Notes: generated by a model from the letters alone, not told the origin. Shown: positions 55,190 through 63,614, numbered from the stretch's first letter. The stretch: DNA of 64,000 bases from Pseudomonas sp. SCB32 (GCF_009189165.1 NZ_CP045118.1:1-64000); one strand, 5' to 3'. Translations and numbers: made by a program.

Positions 55190-55374
55190 TGCCTGGAAAA
55201 AGTCAGTCGTCGCTCAAGATGAATGACTGATCAGGCACAAGTTGTTTGTGTTCTGTTCAACAAAGACTCATATGAACCAAAGGTGACCATAAGCGCGATT
55301 TCAATTATTTGTACGCTTTTTAATCAAATTAAAAAGTCAATACTTTGAAATATTTTGTAACCGTGTGGCCACTT
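55190..55374. other. AT-rich intergenic patch beside the toxin gene
   Basis: This 185-bp stretch is far richer in A+T than its surroundings. It has a perfect 8-bp dyad TTTTTAAT-CAA-ATTAAAAA (55317-55335) and no open frame of note. It resembles foreign DNA or a silencer target of the MvaT/H-NS kind. Confidence 0.5.
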
Positions 55375-55656
55375 TTACCCCGAGTTATCCACACGATCGA
55401 TGCGCAAAATCTGTACAGAACGCCCCTTTACCCGGTAGGCGGCGTGGTACGGCCAGCGCTCGACCGGCAATTCCCTGACGCCGGGCACTTCGCTGGGCAC
55501 GCCGCTGCTGCTCTGGTCGAGGTTCGCCAGCGGGCGGACCTGCTCGACGATGTCCTGGATGGCGCGTAGCGCCTTCTCCGGGCCGATCAGCACGACGTAG
55601 TGGTCGTAGATGGCGTCCAGGTCGGTCGCGGCCTTGTGCGTCCACTGGAGGCTCAT
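55375..55656 (-). CDS. RelE/ParE-superfamily toxin
   Basis: The 93-residue product matches the ParE/RelE fold: WTHKAATDLDAIYDHYVV (6-23), the central PEKALRAIQDIVEQVRPLA helix, VPGVRELPVERWPYHAAYRVKG and VQILRIDRV. ParE toxins inhibit gyrase while RelE-type ones cleave mRNA; the exact target cannot be told here. Its ATG overlaps the antitoxin stop by 4 bp (ATGA), the usual TA order. Confidence 0.88.
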   Translation of the reverse strand: MSLQWTHKAATDLDAIYDHYVVLIGPEKALRAIQDIVEQVRPLANLDQSSSGVPSEVPGVRELPVERWPYHAAYRVKGRSVQILRIDRVDNSG

Positions 55657-55880
55657 GCCAGCCCCCACTTGGCTTCGATGGCGGCGTGCTCCAGCAGGAG
55701 TCCGGCATCGGCATCGGCCACGCCTTCATCGATGGCTGCCACGTGCCAGCTCTGGCGTTCCAGGTATTGCGTCAGGGCCTGGCGCAGGTGGTACGGCCTG
55801 TCCCGGTGGGTGGCGCGGGCCAGCTGGTCCAGGGCCGCGACGAGGGCGTCATCGGCGCGGAAGGAGACAACGGTGGTCAC
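55653..55880 (-). CDS. CopG/ribbon-helix-helix antitoxin
   Basis: The 75-residue product has an N-terminal RHH DNA-binding motif (TTVVSFRADDALVAALDQLARATHRDRPYHLRQAL, about 2-36) and a charged C-terminal tail that would wrap the toxin. I chose GTG at 55880; the frame continues to 55949 over the operator region. It probably represses its own operon with the toxin as co-repressor, as TA antitoxins do. Confidence 0.83.
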   Translation of the reverse strand: MTTVVSFRADDALVAALDQLARATHRDRPYHLRQALTQYLERQSWHVAAIDEGVADADAGLLLEHAAIEAKWGLA

Positions 55881-55894
55881 TTTTTGAACAGCTC

Positions 55895-55940
55895 CGTTTA
55901 CGCTGTATACAGTGTTTACAACGATAACATACGTATACGA
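55895..55940. promoter_or_regulatory. Putative toxin-antitoxin operator
   Basis: The region holds the perfect palindrome CTGTATACAG (55903-55912), flanked by two GTTTAC repeats, and CGTATACG (55932-55939). GTATAC cores are spaced 28 bp apart. Repeated short dyads next to a RHH antitoxin gene are typical of auto-repression. Confidence 0.55.
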
Positions 55941-56024
55941 ATCAAGCACTTGGCGGGGGCAAAGTTTTTTCTCGAAAGGAGCGGGAAGAGGGGATCAAGC
56001 CCGACTGGCACGGGCCGAAGCGGC

Positions 56025-56044
56025 ACTTTCGCGGTGGCGAAAGT
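56025..56044. promoter_or_regulatory. Perfect dyad upstream of gpuP
   Basis: ACTTTCGC-GGTG-GCGAAAGT is a perfect 8-bp inverted repeat about 100 bp before the symporter start. It could be a regulator site for the gpu cluster or an RNA hairpin; nothing else in the gap is diagnostic. Confidence 0.4.
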
Positions 56045-56142
56045 TGGCTTCAGGCATTGGGGATTTGCTGGGAGAAGGTGGCGGATCAGGCTTTCGGGGC
56101 GCCGGCCTGAATCCCACACAACAACAACAGGAGCCTCCCGCA

Positions 56143-57528
56143 ATGCTGCTCGATTACCTGATCATGCTGGTCTACGCCCTGGGCATGCTCGCCCTGGGCT
56201 GGTACGGAATGCGCAAGGCGCGCAACCAGAACGACTTCCTCGTGGCGGGGCGCCGTCTCGGCCCCGGCCTCTACCTGGGCACCATGGCCGCCGTGGTGCT
56301 GGGCGGCGCATCCACCATCGGCACGGTGAAGCTCGGCTACCTCTACGGGCTGTCCGGCCTATGGCTGGTGTTCATGCTGGGCCTGGGGATCATCGTCCTC
56401 AGCCTGGTGTTCTCGCGGCAGATCGCGAAGCTGAAGGTCTTCACCGTCACGCAGATCCTCGAGCAGCGCTACCAGGCGTCCTCGCGACTGATCGGCGGCA
56501 TCGTGATGGTGGCCTACGACCTGATGGTGGCGGTCACCGCGACCATCGCCATCGGCTCGGTGACCGAAGTCGTCTTCGAGATCCCGCGCATCCCGGCGAT
56601 TCTCTGCGGCGGCGGCATCGTCATCGTCTATTCGGTGATCGGCGGCATGTGGTCGCTGACCCTGACCGACATCATCCAGTTCGTGATCAAGACCCTCGGC
56701 ATCTTTGCCGTGCTGCTGCCCTTGTCGATCCACCAGGCGGGCGGCCTGTCGCACATGCAGGAAGTGCTGCCGGCGGGCTTCTTCGACCTCGGTCACATCG
56801 GCCTGGACACCATCCTCACCTACTTCCTGCTGTACTTCTTCGGCGCGCTGATCGGCCAGGACATCTGGCAGCGCGTGTTCACCGCGCGCAGCGAGAAGGT
56901 GGTGCGCTACGCCGGTCTCGGCGCGGGCATCTACTGCATGCTCTATGGCCTGGCCTGCGCCTTGATCGGCGCCGCCGCCCACGTGCTGATCCCGAACCTT
57001 GCGGTACCGGAGAACGCCTACGCCGAGATCACTCGCCAGGTGCTCGAACCCGGACTGCGCGGGCTGGTGGTCGCGGCGGCGCTGTCGGCCATCATGTCCA
57101 CCGCCTCCGGCTGCCTGCTGGCCGCTGCCACGGTGCTGCAGGAGGACGTCTACGCGCGCTTCCTGCGCCCCGGCGCGCCCAACGGCCTGCGTGAGAGCCG
57201 CCTGTTCACCCTGCTGATGGGGGTGGTGATGTTGGCCCTGGCGTGCCTGGTCAACGACGTTATCGGTGCCCTGAGCATCGCCTACAACCTGCTGGTGGGT
57301 GGCCTGCTGGTGCCGATCCTCGGTGCCTTGCTTTGGCGCCGCGCCTCCGCTCGCGGAGCCATGGCCAGCATCGTGGTCGGCTGCCTGGTGGTGGTCGTTT
57401 TCATGGTCATCGACGGCGTTCTCGCCAACACCCCCATCGCCTACGGCCTGCTTGCCAGCCTGGTCGCCTTCGTAGTGGTCAGCCTCGCCGGCGAGCCGGC
57501 CGCCAGCCTCCAGGCGCAGGCCGACTGA
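56143..57528 (+). CDS. gpuP: Sodium:solute symporter, 3-guanidinopropionate transporter
   Basis: The 461-residue product has about 12-13 hydrophobic segments and the sodium:solute symporter (SSS) pattern (GRRLGPGLYLGTMAAVVLGGASTIGTVKLGY near residue 37). It lies 27 bp before gpuA, the arrangement of the P. aeruginosa gpuPAR genes. I chose ATG at 56143 with CAGGAG about 11 bp upstream. The substrate is inferred from that neighbour. Confidence 0.85.
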   Translation: MLLDYLIMLVYALGMLALGWYGMRKARNQNDFLVAGRRLGPGLYLGTMAAVVLGGASTIGTVKLGYLYGLSGLWLVFMLGLGIIVLSLVFSRQIAKLKVFTVTQILEQRYQASSRLIGGIVMVAYDLMVAVTATIAIGSVTEVVFEIPRIPAILCGGGIVIVYSVIGGMWSLTLTDIIQFVIKTLGIFAVLLPLSIHQAGGLSHMQEVLPAGFFDLGHIGLDTILTYFLLYFFGALIGQDIWQRVFTARSEKVVRYAGLGAGIYCMLYGLACALIGAAAHVLIPNLAVPENAYAEITRQVLEPGLRGLVVAAALSAIMSTASGCLLAAATVLQEDVYARFLRPGAPNGLRESRLFTLLMGVVMLALACLVNDVIGALSIAYNLLVGGLLVPILGALLWRRASARGAMASIVVGCLVVVVFMVIDGVLANTPIAYGLLASLVAFVVVSLAGEPAASLQAQAD

Positions 57529-57555
57529 CACCCTTCACTCATCAGGAGACACCCC

Positions 57556-58512
57556 ATGTCCCATGAATTCCCGCAACCTCTGGACGCCGCTGAGATTCCC
57601 CGCTTCGCCGGCATCCCCAGCTTCATGCGCCTGCCGATCTTCGAGGACCCGGCGCAACTGGACATCGCACTGCTCGGCGTGCCGTGGGACGGCGGCACCA
57701 CCAACCGTGCTGGCGCCCGCCACGGCCCGCGCGAGGTGCGCAACCAGTCGAGCCTGATGCGCAAGGTGCACCATGTCAGCCACATCGCCCCCTATGACCT
57801 GGTGCGCGTCGGCGACATCGGCGATGCGCCGGTGAACCCCATCGACCTGCTGGATTCGCTCAAGCGCATCGAGGGCTTCTACCGCCGTATCCATGCGGCG
57901 GGGGCGATCCCCCTGTCGGTGGGAGGCGACCATCTGGTGACCCTGCCAATCTTCCGCGCGCTGGCCGCCGAGCGGCCCGTCGGCATGGTGCACTTCGATG
58001 CCCATTCCGACACCAACGATCGCTACTTCGGCGACAACCCCTACACCCACGGCACGCCGTTCCGCCGCGCCATCGAGGAAGGTCTGCTGGACCCGAAACG
58101 TACGGTGCAGATCGGCATCCGCGGTTCGATCTACGACGCGGACGACGAAGCATTCGCCCACGAGCAAGGCATCCGTGTGATCCACATGGAAGAGTTCGCC
58201 GACCTGGGTGTAGAGGCCACGCTCGCCGAAGTGCGCCGCGTGGTGGGGCAGGAGCCGACCTACGTCACCTTCGATGTCGACGTGCTCGACCCGGCCTTCG
58301 CGCCCGGCACCGGCACGCCAGAGATCGGTGGCATGACCACCCTGCAGGCGCAGCACATGATCCGTGGCCTGCAGGGGCTGAACCTGATCGGCGCCGACGT
58401 GGTGGAAGTCTCGCCGCCATTCGACCAGGGCGGGGCGACCGCCCTGGTGGGCGCCACCATGATGTTCGAGCTGCTCTGCGTGCTGGCCGACTCGATCGCC
58501 GCGCGCCGCTGA
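57556..58512 (+). CDS. gpuA: 3-Guanidinopropionase
   Basis: GpuA hydrolyses 3-guanidinopropionate to beta-alanine and urea. The 318-residue ureohydrolase has the manganese motifs GGDH (near residue 120), DAHSD (near 148) and FDVDVLDPAFAPGTG (near 237). The N-terminal region DAAEIPRFAGIPSFMRLP and the WDGGTTNRAGARHGPREVR block match the guanidinopropionase group as I recall it, rather than the guanidinobutyrase. GpuP is immediately upstream and a LysR-type regulator downstream. Confidence 0.88.
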   Translation: MSHEFPQPLDAAEIPRFAGIPSFMRLPIFEDPAQLDIALLGVPWDGGTTNRAGARHGPREVRNQSSLMRKVHHVSHIAPYDLVRVGDIGDAPVNPIDLLDSLKRIEGFYRRIHAAGAIPLSVGGDHLVTLPIFRALAAERPVGMVHFDAHSDTNDRYFGDNPYTHGTPFRRAIEEGLLDPKRTVQIGIRGSIYDADDEAFAHEQGIRVIHMEEFADLGVEATLAEVRRVVGQEPTYVTFDVDVLDPAFAPGTGTPEIGGMTTLQAQHMIRGLQGLNLIGADVVEVSPPFDQGGATALVGATMMFELLCVLADSIAARR

Positions 58513-58586
58513 CCGCCATGGGGGTTCACGGGGCGGCGTCCTCGGCGCTATAACGAAAGGCCTGCGTCGCCGCCGCGAGAACTCCC

Positions 58587-59514
58587 ATGCTGGGTAATCT
58601 TTCCGATATCGACCTGCGCCTGCTGCGCACCTTCTGCACCATCGTCGAGGCGGGTGGCTTCACCGCCGCCCAGGTGCGCCTGAACACCAGCCTGTCGCGA
58701 TTGAGCGTACTGGTGCGCGACCTCGAACTGCGCCTGGGCTATTCACTGTGCCGGCGCGGCAGCAGCGGCTTCCAGCTGACCGAGGAGGGGGAGCAGCTCT
58801 ACGAGGCAGCACTCGGATTGTTCGTTGACATCGAGCGCTTCCGCGAGCAGGTGACGGGACTGGGTGGCCGCGACCGCGAGGTCCTGCTCCTGGGCTGCGT
58901 CGACGGCGTGCTCGGCCAGCAGTGCTGGCCGCTGCCGCTGGCGATCCGGCTGTTCCGCGAGGGCAATCCGCGAGTGCGCCTGAACCTGCACACCCAACGC
59001 CCGGACGAGCTGGAAAACGCCGTGCTGGAAGAGCGCCTGCAGCTGGCCATCGGTGCCTTTCACCATCGACTGTCCGGGCTCCGCTACCAGTTGCTGTTCC
59101 GCGAAGAGCAGAACCTGTATTGCGCCCGCGAGCATCCGTTCTTCGACCGCGCGCAGGACGAACCGTCGCTGGAGCACATCTGCGCCGCCGAGTACGTCGG
59201 CCGCGGCTATATGGCCGAGAGCCGGCGTCCGCACGGCCTGGTGTTCAGCCGCTGCACCAATGCCTACAGCATGGAAGCCATCGCCAACCTGGTGTTCAGC
59301 GGGACCTACATCGGCTACCTGCCGACCCACTACGCCAGCGAGTGGGTGGCCGAGGGACGCCTGCGGGCGATTCGTCCGGCGCAGCTGGCCTACGTCTCCG
59401 AGTTCCACTGCGTGACCCGCCAGGGGGGCGGACTCGGGCGAGGCACTGGGGGCGTTCCTCGATGCGCTGGCGCGCGCCCAGTCCGAGCTGGGAAGCGGAG
59501 TGTGTGCACCATGA
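58587..59514 (+). CDS. LysR-type regulator of gpu cluster, frameshifted near its end
   Basis: The N-terminal part is a LysR helix-turn-helix (about 7-67, with GGFTAAQVRLNTSLSRLSVLVRDLELRLG) and an effector domain follows to about residue 280. At a six-G run (59423-59428) the frame changes. With five Gs the reading would continue QGADSGEALGAFLDALARAQSELG and stop at a TGA overlapping the dioxygenase ATG (59512-59514), giving a normal 308-residue LysR. As read, it runs through into the dioxygenase as one 547-codon ORF (to 60230). It takes the gpuR position. Either a real mutation or a homopolymer sequencing error. Confidence 0.85.
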
Positions 59515-60230
59515 GCCCTTTGCAGGCCTTGCACGAGGATGGCTTCGTCCTGCTGCGCGGCCTGCTGGATGCCGCTCAGGTGGCCGAAGTACGTGGACTG
59601 ATCGACGGCCTGCGGCCGTTCCACTGGGACTATGAAGGCCTGGTGGATCACTACAAGTGTGTGTTCAACCGCTCGCCGCGCTGGCTGCCGTATCTCGACC
59701 CGCCGGGGCTGATCGAGCTGGCGGAAGCGACGCTGGGTGCGGATTGCCATGTAATCGGCCAGACGGCCTGGCGCTGTCATCCCGGCTTCATTGGCGCCCA
59801 GATGCACCAGGACTACCTGCCCGTCGCGCTGCCGACGCCGGGGGGCGACCTGCCGATCTTCATCGCGACCGCGCAGATCTACCTCGACGACATCGACGAG
59901 GCGCTGTGCCCGACCTGGGTGATTCCCGGCAGCCATCGCGCCGGTCGCGCACCGGCACCCGATGAGCGCGAATGGCGGGGCAGGGTGGCCGAGCCAGTGT
60001 TCTGCCGCGCCGGAGATTGCCTGTTGTTTCGCAGCGACCTGTGGCACGCCGGCAGCCGCAACCTGAGCCAGCGCACGCGCTACCTGCTGCAGGTGCACTA
60101 TGGCCGGCGCATGGTTGCGCAGAAGTTCTCGCCCTACCTGGACTGGACCTTCAACCCCGAGGTGCTGGCCGCCTGCACGCCGCGTCAGCGGAGGCTGCTG
60201 GGCGACCACGAGGCCGCCGAATACGACTGA
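59511..60230 (+). CDS. PhyH-type Fe(II)/2-oxoglutarate dioxygenase
   Basis: The 239-residue product matches the phytanoyl-CoA dioxygenase (PhyH) family: an N-terminal LHEDGFVLLRGLLDAAQVAEVRGLI, the facial triad start HQD (in MHQDYLPV, near residue 104), and the distal HAGSRN with His plus a downstream Arg-rich segment for 2-oxoglutarate. Location in the gpu cluster suggests hydroxylation of a guanidino compound. ATG 59511 overlaps the native LysR stop (ATGA), though the G6 tract now fuses the frames. The specific substrate is unknown. Confidence 0.86.
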   Translation: MSPLQALHEDGFVLLRGLLDAAQVAEVRGLIDGLRPFHWDYEGLVDHYKCVFNRSPRWLPYLDPPGLIELAEATLGADCHVIGQTAWRCHPGFIGAQMHQDYLPVALPTPGGDLPIFIATAQIYLDDIDEALCPTWVIPGSHRAGRAPAPDEREWRGRVAEPVFCRAGDCLLFRSDLWHAGSRNLSQRTRYLLQVHYGRRMVAQKFSPYLDWTFNPEVLAACTPRQRRLLGDHEAAEYD

Positions 60231-60244
60231 GTCAGGAGATCCCC

Positions 60245-60646
60245 ATGAGTGCTACACACGCCGGTGGCTGCCATTGCGGACAGGTGCGCTATGAATGCGA
60301 CGCCGGGCTGGAAGACGTTGCCCACTGCCACTGTTCGATCTGCCGACGTACCACCGGCGGCATTGTCACCACCTGGGTCACGGTGCCGCTGGGCAGCGTC
60401 CGCTGGACCCTTGGCAGGCCCGCCGAGTACCGCTCCTCGGCGTCCTGTGTGCGCTACTTCTGCGCCCACTGCGGGGCGCACCTGGCGTTGTTCACCGACC
60501 TGGCGCCGGACACCCTGGATCTCACCATCGCGACGCTGGATGACGTGGCCGAGGTGGCGCCCAACCGGCACATCTGGGTGAACAGCCGGCTGCCATGGAT
60601 TCATCTGGATGAGCAGTTGCCGGAGGAGTGGGAGGAGACGCTCTAG
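60245..60646 (+). CDS. GFA-fold protein (glutathione-dependent formaldehyde-activating-like)
   Basis: The 133-residue product has the zinc-binding GFA motifs GGCHCGQVRY (near residue 7), HCHCSICRRTTGG (near 28) and FCAHCGAHLAL (near 77). Named members activate formaldehyde with glutathione, but many have other roles. It is 14 bp after the dioxygenase gene and likely in the same operon. Confidence 0.85.
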   Translation: MSATHAGGCHCGQVRYECDAGLEDVAHCHCSICRRTTGGIVTTWVTVPLGSVRWTLGRPAEYRSSASCVRYFCAHCGAHLALFTDLAPDTLDLTIATLDDVAEVAPNRHIWVNSRLPWIHLDEQLPEEWEETL

Positions 60647-60663
60647 CTTTAAGTGCGAGCTTT

Positions 60664-60688
60664 GTTCGCGAGCAAGCTCGCTCCTACG
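60664..60688. repeat. Half REP with GTTCGCGAGCAA arm
   Basis: GTTCGCGAGCAAGCTCGCTCCTACG carries a GCGAGC/GCTCGC dyad and a REP end. Confidence 0.6.
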
Positions 60689-60853
60689 TAGAGCCTGGCG
60701 GCGTGATGGCTACTGCTCGTGAATGGCGTTGTCTGATGCGCGCGGACTGCGCACGAACGTACGGCGTCTGACGTTCGACGTTATACGCCGTTTGACCTCG
60801 ATCCCAGAGCGCTCCGAGCCCAGTCTCGGCACCCGCGACGGGTGCTGTGCACC

Positions 60854-60886
60854 GGCGTACAACCGTGAACGGTTGTACGCCCTACG
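60854..60886. repeat. Perfect 13-bp inverted repeat
   Basis: GGCGTACAACCGT-GA-ACGGTTGTACGCC, flanked by CCTACG, is the cleanest copy of the GTAGGGCG family. Confidence 0.7.
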
Positions 60887-60900
60887 ATGATGCGTCTTGC

Positions 60901-60975
60901 GTAGGAGCGGGCCATGCCCGCGATCCGGCCGCAGGCCGGCCAGAAGAGCATCGCGGACGGAGTCCGCTCCTACGA
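60901..60975. repeat. REP doublet before DUF4105 gene
   Basis: GTAGGAGCGGGCCATGCCCG and CGGAGTCCGCTCCTACG enclose CCGGCC dyads. Confidence 0.78.
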
Positions 60976-60992
60976 GTCCTGATAGATCACAG

Positions 60993-62951
60993 TCAGGGCA
61001 GCTCGAACCCGCCCGCCGCCTTGTGCAGCGCCCGCAGGTGCGCACTGATCTGCTTGGTATTGGCCTCCAGCGCGGCAAGTTCCTCGCGTCGTTCCGGAGT
61101 GAGCAGCGCGCGCACTTCGCGGTCGAGGTTGTCGCTGAGCTGGCGCAGGCGCTTCTGTCGCTGCTGCGTCTGCTGTTCGAGGGTGGCGGTCTCCTTCGCC
61201 TGGGGCAGCCCGTAGCCGCCGTCGAGCAGCTCCGCCGGGCGGCTGAGGAAGCCGCTGTCGTCGAGGATCTGCTGCAGCGTCTTGCCGGCGGTGGCCAGGC
61301 GGGTGTCGGCGCTGAGGTCGTCGCGGTTGCTCAAGTAGAGCTGCTTGAGCTCGTCCTGGGCCAGCAGCAGCTGACGGCGCAGCGCGGCCTGTTCGAGCAG
61401 GAGCAGGGCGGCGCTGGCGCGCAGGTCGGCCTTGTCGAACCACGGGCGGCGTTCGGTGGCGGGCAACGCGAGCCAGTCCTCGACCTTGTCCTGGCGGATG
61501 TCCAGGTGCTTCTTCAGTACCTCGAACATGGCCTGGTAGCGGTCGCGGAACGAGTCGAAGCGATAACCCAGGCGCAGGGCTTCCTTGGGATTGTCCAGCA
61601 CGCTTGGGTCGGCGATTCCGCGGTTTTCCAGCAGGCCGAGCACGCCGTAGGGGGTGATGCTGTCCATGCTCTGCAGGCTTTGCCGCTGGATGCCGCTGCG
61701 CAGCAGCTTCAGGGTTTCCACGGCGCAGTTGTTGGACAGGAAGTAGTAGTTGCCGTCGTAGCTCCAGTGGCTCTGCGCGGAGCGCTCCACCAGGCTTTTG
61801 ATCTCGTCGCGGCTCAGGCGCAGCGGGATCGAGGCGAGGCTGCGCAGCTCGATCTTGGTGTACTCCTCGATCACCTGCGATAGCGGCAGCACGAACAGCC
61901 GCGATGGGTAGGCGCCGGTCAGGCCGTCCCAGCTCGAAAGCTGCAGGTCGCCGACGAAGGCGCGGTAGGACAGCACCAGGTGCTGGTCGAGGTCCAGGCG
62001 GCAGTCCGGCCCGCGCGGGCGGCCGGGAGCGCAGACCACCAGGCGCAGCATGGTGTGCCCCCAGCGACTGGCGATGTCGTTGTTGGCCTCGGCGATGAAG
62101 TAATCGACCTCGTAGATCCGCTCCGGATCGAGGTAGCCCAGCGGCTGCTGGCCGAAGTCGCGGCCGGCGTTGAGGTAGGCGTAGCTGCCGGCGCATGCGT
62201 CGTGCGGGCGCTCGCCGAAGCGCGAGGCGTAGTAGCGGTACAGCGCGGGGCGGCGGCAGGCGTAGCTCGGGTCGAGGAGGAAGTACTCCATGTTCACCGC
62301 GACGTACTCGCGCGGATTGGTCAGCTCGTAGCTGTCCGGGCTGCGCAGGACGAAGCGATTGTGCTGCTCGCGCTCGCCATGCTTGCCGGCGTACTGCGGC
62401 CAGCCGGCCAGGTCGAGCAGGCGCGGATCGTCGCTTAAGGTGAAGCGGCGGCCGGTCTGGCCGCGACATTCGTCCGGCGCGCCGACGTGGCCGAGGCTCT
62501 TGTCGCGCATTGTGCAGCGGCGGATGACGCGGGCTTCGTCGGCATCCCACAGCTGGGCGCGGTCGTAGAGGTGGGTGAGCTCGTGGAGCAGGGTCGCCAG
62601 CAGTTCGCGACGCAGCGTGCCGTGGGTGCGACCGGTCTGCTGCGTGGCGGCGCTGCCGTCGGTGAGCGCGGCGAGGTAGCGGGTACTGAGGGCGATGGCG
62701 TCGGGACGCAGGGCGCGACCCATGCCGTTCTCGGCAAGGTCATCGCGCCACTGCACCTCGACCTTGCGGTCCAGACGCTCGACGACGGTGGCCGGCAGCG
62801 TCTGCAGGGCTTCGTCCAGCAGTTGCTGGCTGGCCTGGCGCTGGGCGCCGGTCAGTCCGTCAGTGTCGAGCTCCAGGCGGAGCGAGGCGTGGCTGCTGGC
62901 GGTGACTATCAGTGCAAGGGCCGCCAGCCAGCGGCCAGCCCGGAGTTTCAC
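60993..62951 (-). CDS. DUF4105 envelope protein with zinc-protease-like motif
   Basis: The 652-residue product has a signal peptide (MKLRAGRWLAALALIVTASSHA), an HELTHLYDRA motif near residue 122 (HExxH-type, possible metal site) and a central DUF4105 domain (about 250-450, with SNNCAVETLKLL), then a coiled-coil-like Glu/Gln/Leu-rich tail (about 585-652). DUF4105 is related to proteins predicted to be membrane-associated peptidases. Its ATG overlaps the stop of the DUF2388 gene by 4 bp, so the genes form one transcription unit read right to left. Confidence 0.83.
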   Translation of the reverse strand: MKLRAGRWLAALALIVTASSHASLRLELDTDGLTGAQRQASQQLLDEALQTLPATVVERLDRKVEVQWRDDLAENGMGRALRPDAIALSTRYLAALTDGSAATQQTGRTHGTLRRELLATLLHELTHLYDRAQLWDADEARVIRRCTMRDKSLGHVGAPDECRGQTGRRFTLSDDPRLLDLAGWPQYAGKHGEREQHNRFVLRSPDSYELTNPREYVAVNMEYFLLDPSYACRRPALYRYYASRFGERPHDACAGSYAYLNAGRDFGQQPLGYLDPERIYEVDYFIAEANNDIASRWGHTMLRLVVCAPGRPRGPDCRLDLDQHLVLSYRAFVGDLQLSSWDGLTGAYPSRLFVLPLSQVIEEYTKIELRSLASIPLRLSRDEIKSLVERSAQSHWSYDGNYYFLSNNCAVETLKLLRSGIQRQSLQSMDSITPYGVLGLLENRGIADPSVLDNPKEALRLGYRFDSFRDRYQAMFEVLKKHLDIRQDKVEDWLALPATERRPWFDKADLRASAALLLLEQAALRRQLLLAQDELKQLYLSNRDDLSADTRLATAGKTLQQILDDSGFLSRPAELLDGGYGLPQAKETATLEQQTQQRQKRLRQLSDNLDREVRALLTPERREELAALEANTKQISAHLRALHKAAGGFELP

Positions 62952-63283
62952 AGAGCGAGGATGGCTTCGGCCAGGGCCTGGTCGGAGGCGTCACGCGCCT
63001 GCGGCACGTCTTCGCGCAGGACCTTGAAGGCGGCTTCCAGCTGGGCGCCACGGATCGCACCGTCGCTGCCGACGAAGCTGGCGGCGTCGTCGCGGGCTTC
63101 CTGCACGAGCTTCATGTCGCGAATGGAAGTGGTGGTGTCCGAGGTGAAGTCGATGCTGCGGGCGGAAGCGTTGGTGGTGATGTTGAACACGCGAATCACC
63201 GAGTGCGCTTGGGCGCCGGAAGCGCAGGCAGCGAGCAGCAGACCAAGGATCAGGGGGCTCTTGGGGATCGAGCAGAGGCGCAT
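62948..63283 (-). CDS. DUF2388 small exported protein (copy 1)
   Basis: The 111-residue product has a signal peptide (MRLCSIPKSPLILGLLLAACASGAQA) and the DUF2388 signature EARDDAASFVGSDGAIRGAQLEAAFKVLR, ending DQALAEAILAL. The function is unknown; export is inferred from the signal. It overlaps the downstream DUF4105 start by 4 bp, which suggests translational coupling. Confidence 0.87.
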   Translation of the reverse strand: MRLCSIPKSPLILGLLLAACASGAQAHSVIRVFNITTNASARSIDFTSDTTTSIRDMKLVQEARDDAASFVGSDGAIRGAQLEAAFKVLREDVPQARDASDQALAEAILAL

Positions 63284-63320
63284 GGGTGTCTCCGAAAGGG
63301 CAGCGGGAGCTGCTCACGAC

Positions 63321-63614
63321 TTATTGGGCAAGAATCGCTTCGGCCAGTTCCCGATCATTTGCCGCGAGCGCCGGATGGTGCTGGCGCAGCCAATGCAGTG
63401 CCGCTTCGAGGCGGGCGCCGCGCAGCTCGCCACCGGTGGCGATGAACCCTGCCGCGTCGTCACGGGCGCTGTGCAGCAGCTTGTTCTCGAACGGCGTGCT
63501 GGTCAGTTTGCTGGTGACATAGCTGGTCCCTACCGGGAACTGGGTCGTCTGGTCGAATGCCTGGGCGGGCAGGGCACAGAACGACATCGGTAGCAGGAGC
63601 AGTAGAGGGCGCAT
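63321..63614 (-). CDS. DUF2388 small exported protein (copy 2)
   Basis: The 97-residue product (MRPLLLLLPMSFCALPAQA signal) carries the repeat signature SARDDAAGFIATGGELRGARLEAALHWLR and ends RELAEAILAQ. I chose ATG at 63614 because the signal peptide starts there; an in-frame ATG or GTG at 63647 would add 11 residues. It is 37 bp upstream of copy 1 in the same direction. Confidence 0.85.
   Translation of the reverse strand: MRPLLLLLPMSFCALPAQAFDQTTQFPVGTSYVTSKLTSTPFENKLLHSARDDAAGFIATGGELRGARLEAALHWLRQHHPALAANDRELAEAILAQ

Larger units (their letters stand above)
60647..60992. other. 346-bp intergenic region with several inverted repeats
   Basis: No gene is supported. The gap holds a half REP (60664-60688), a perfect 13-bp inverted repeat (60854-60881) and a REP doublet (60901-60975), between convergent genes. 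Confidence 0.7.

Noticed and set aside
55903..55912. CTGTATACAG as a LexA site
   Set aside because: The LexA consensus needs four bases between CTGTAT and ATACAG; here they overlap.
56006..56022. Sigma54-like TGGCAC ahead of gpuP
   Set aside because: The -12 GC element is one base out of phase and the TTGC match is poor.
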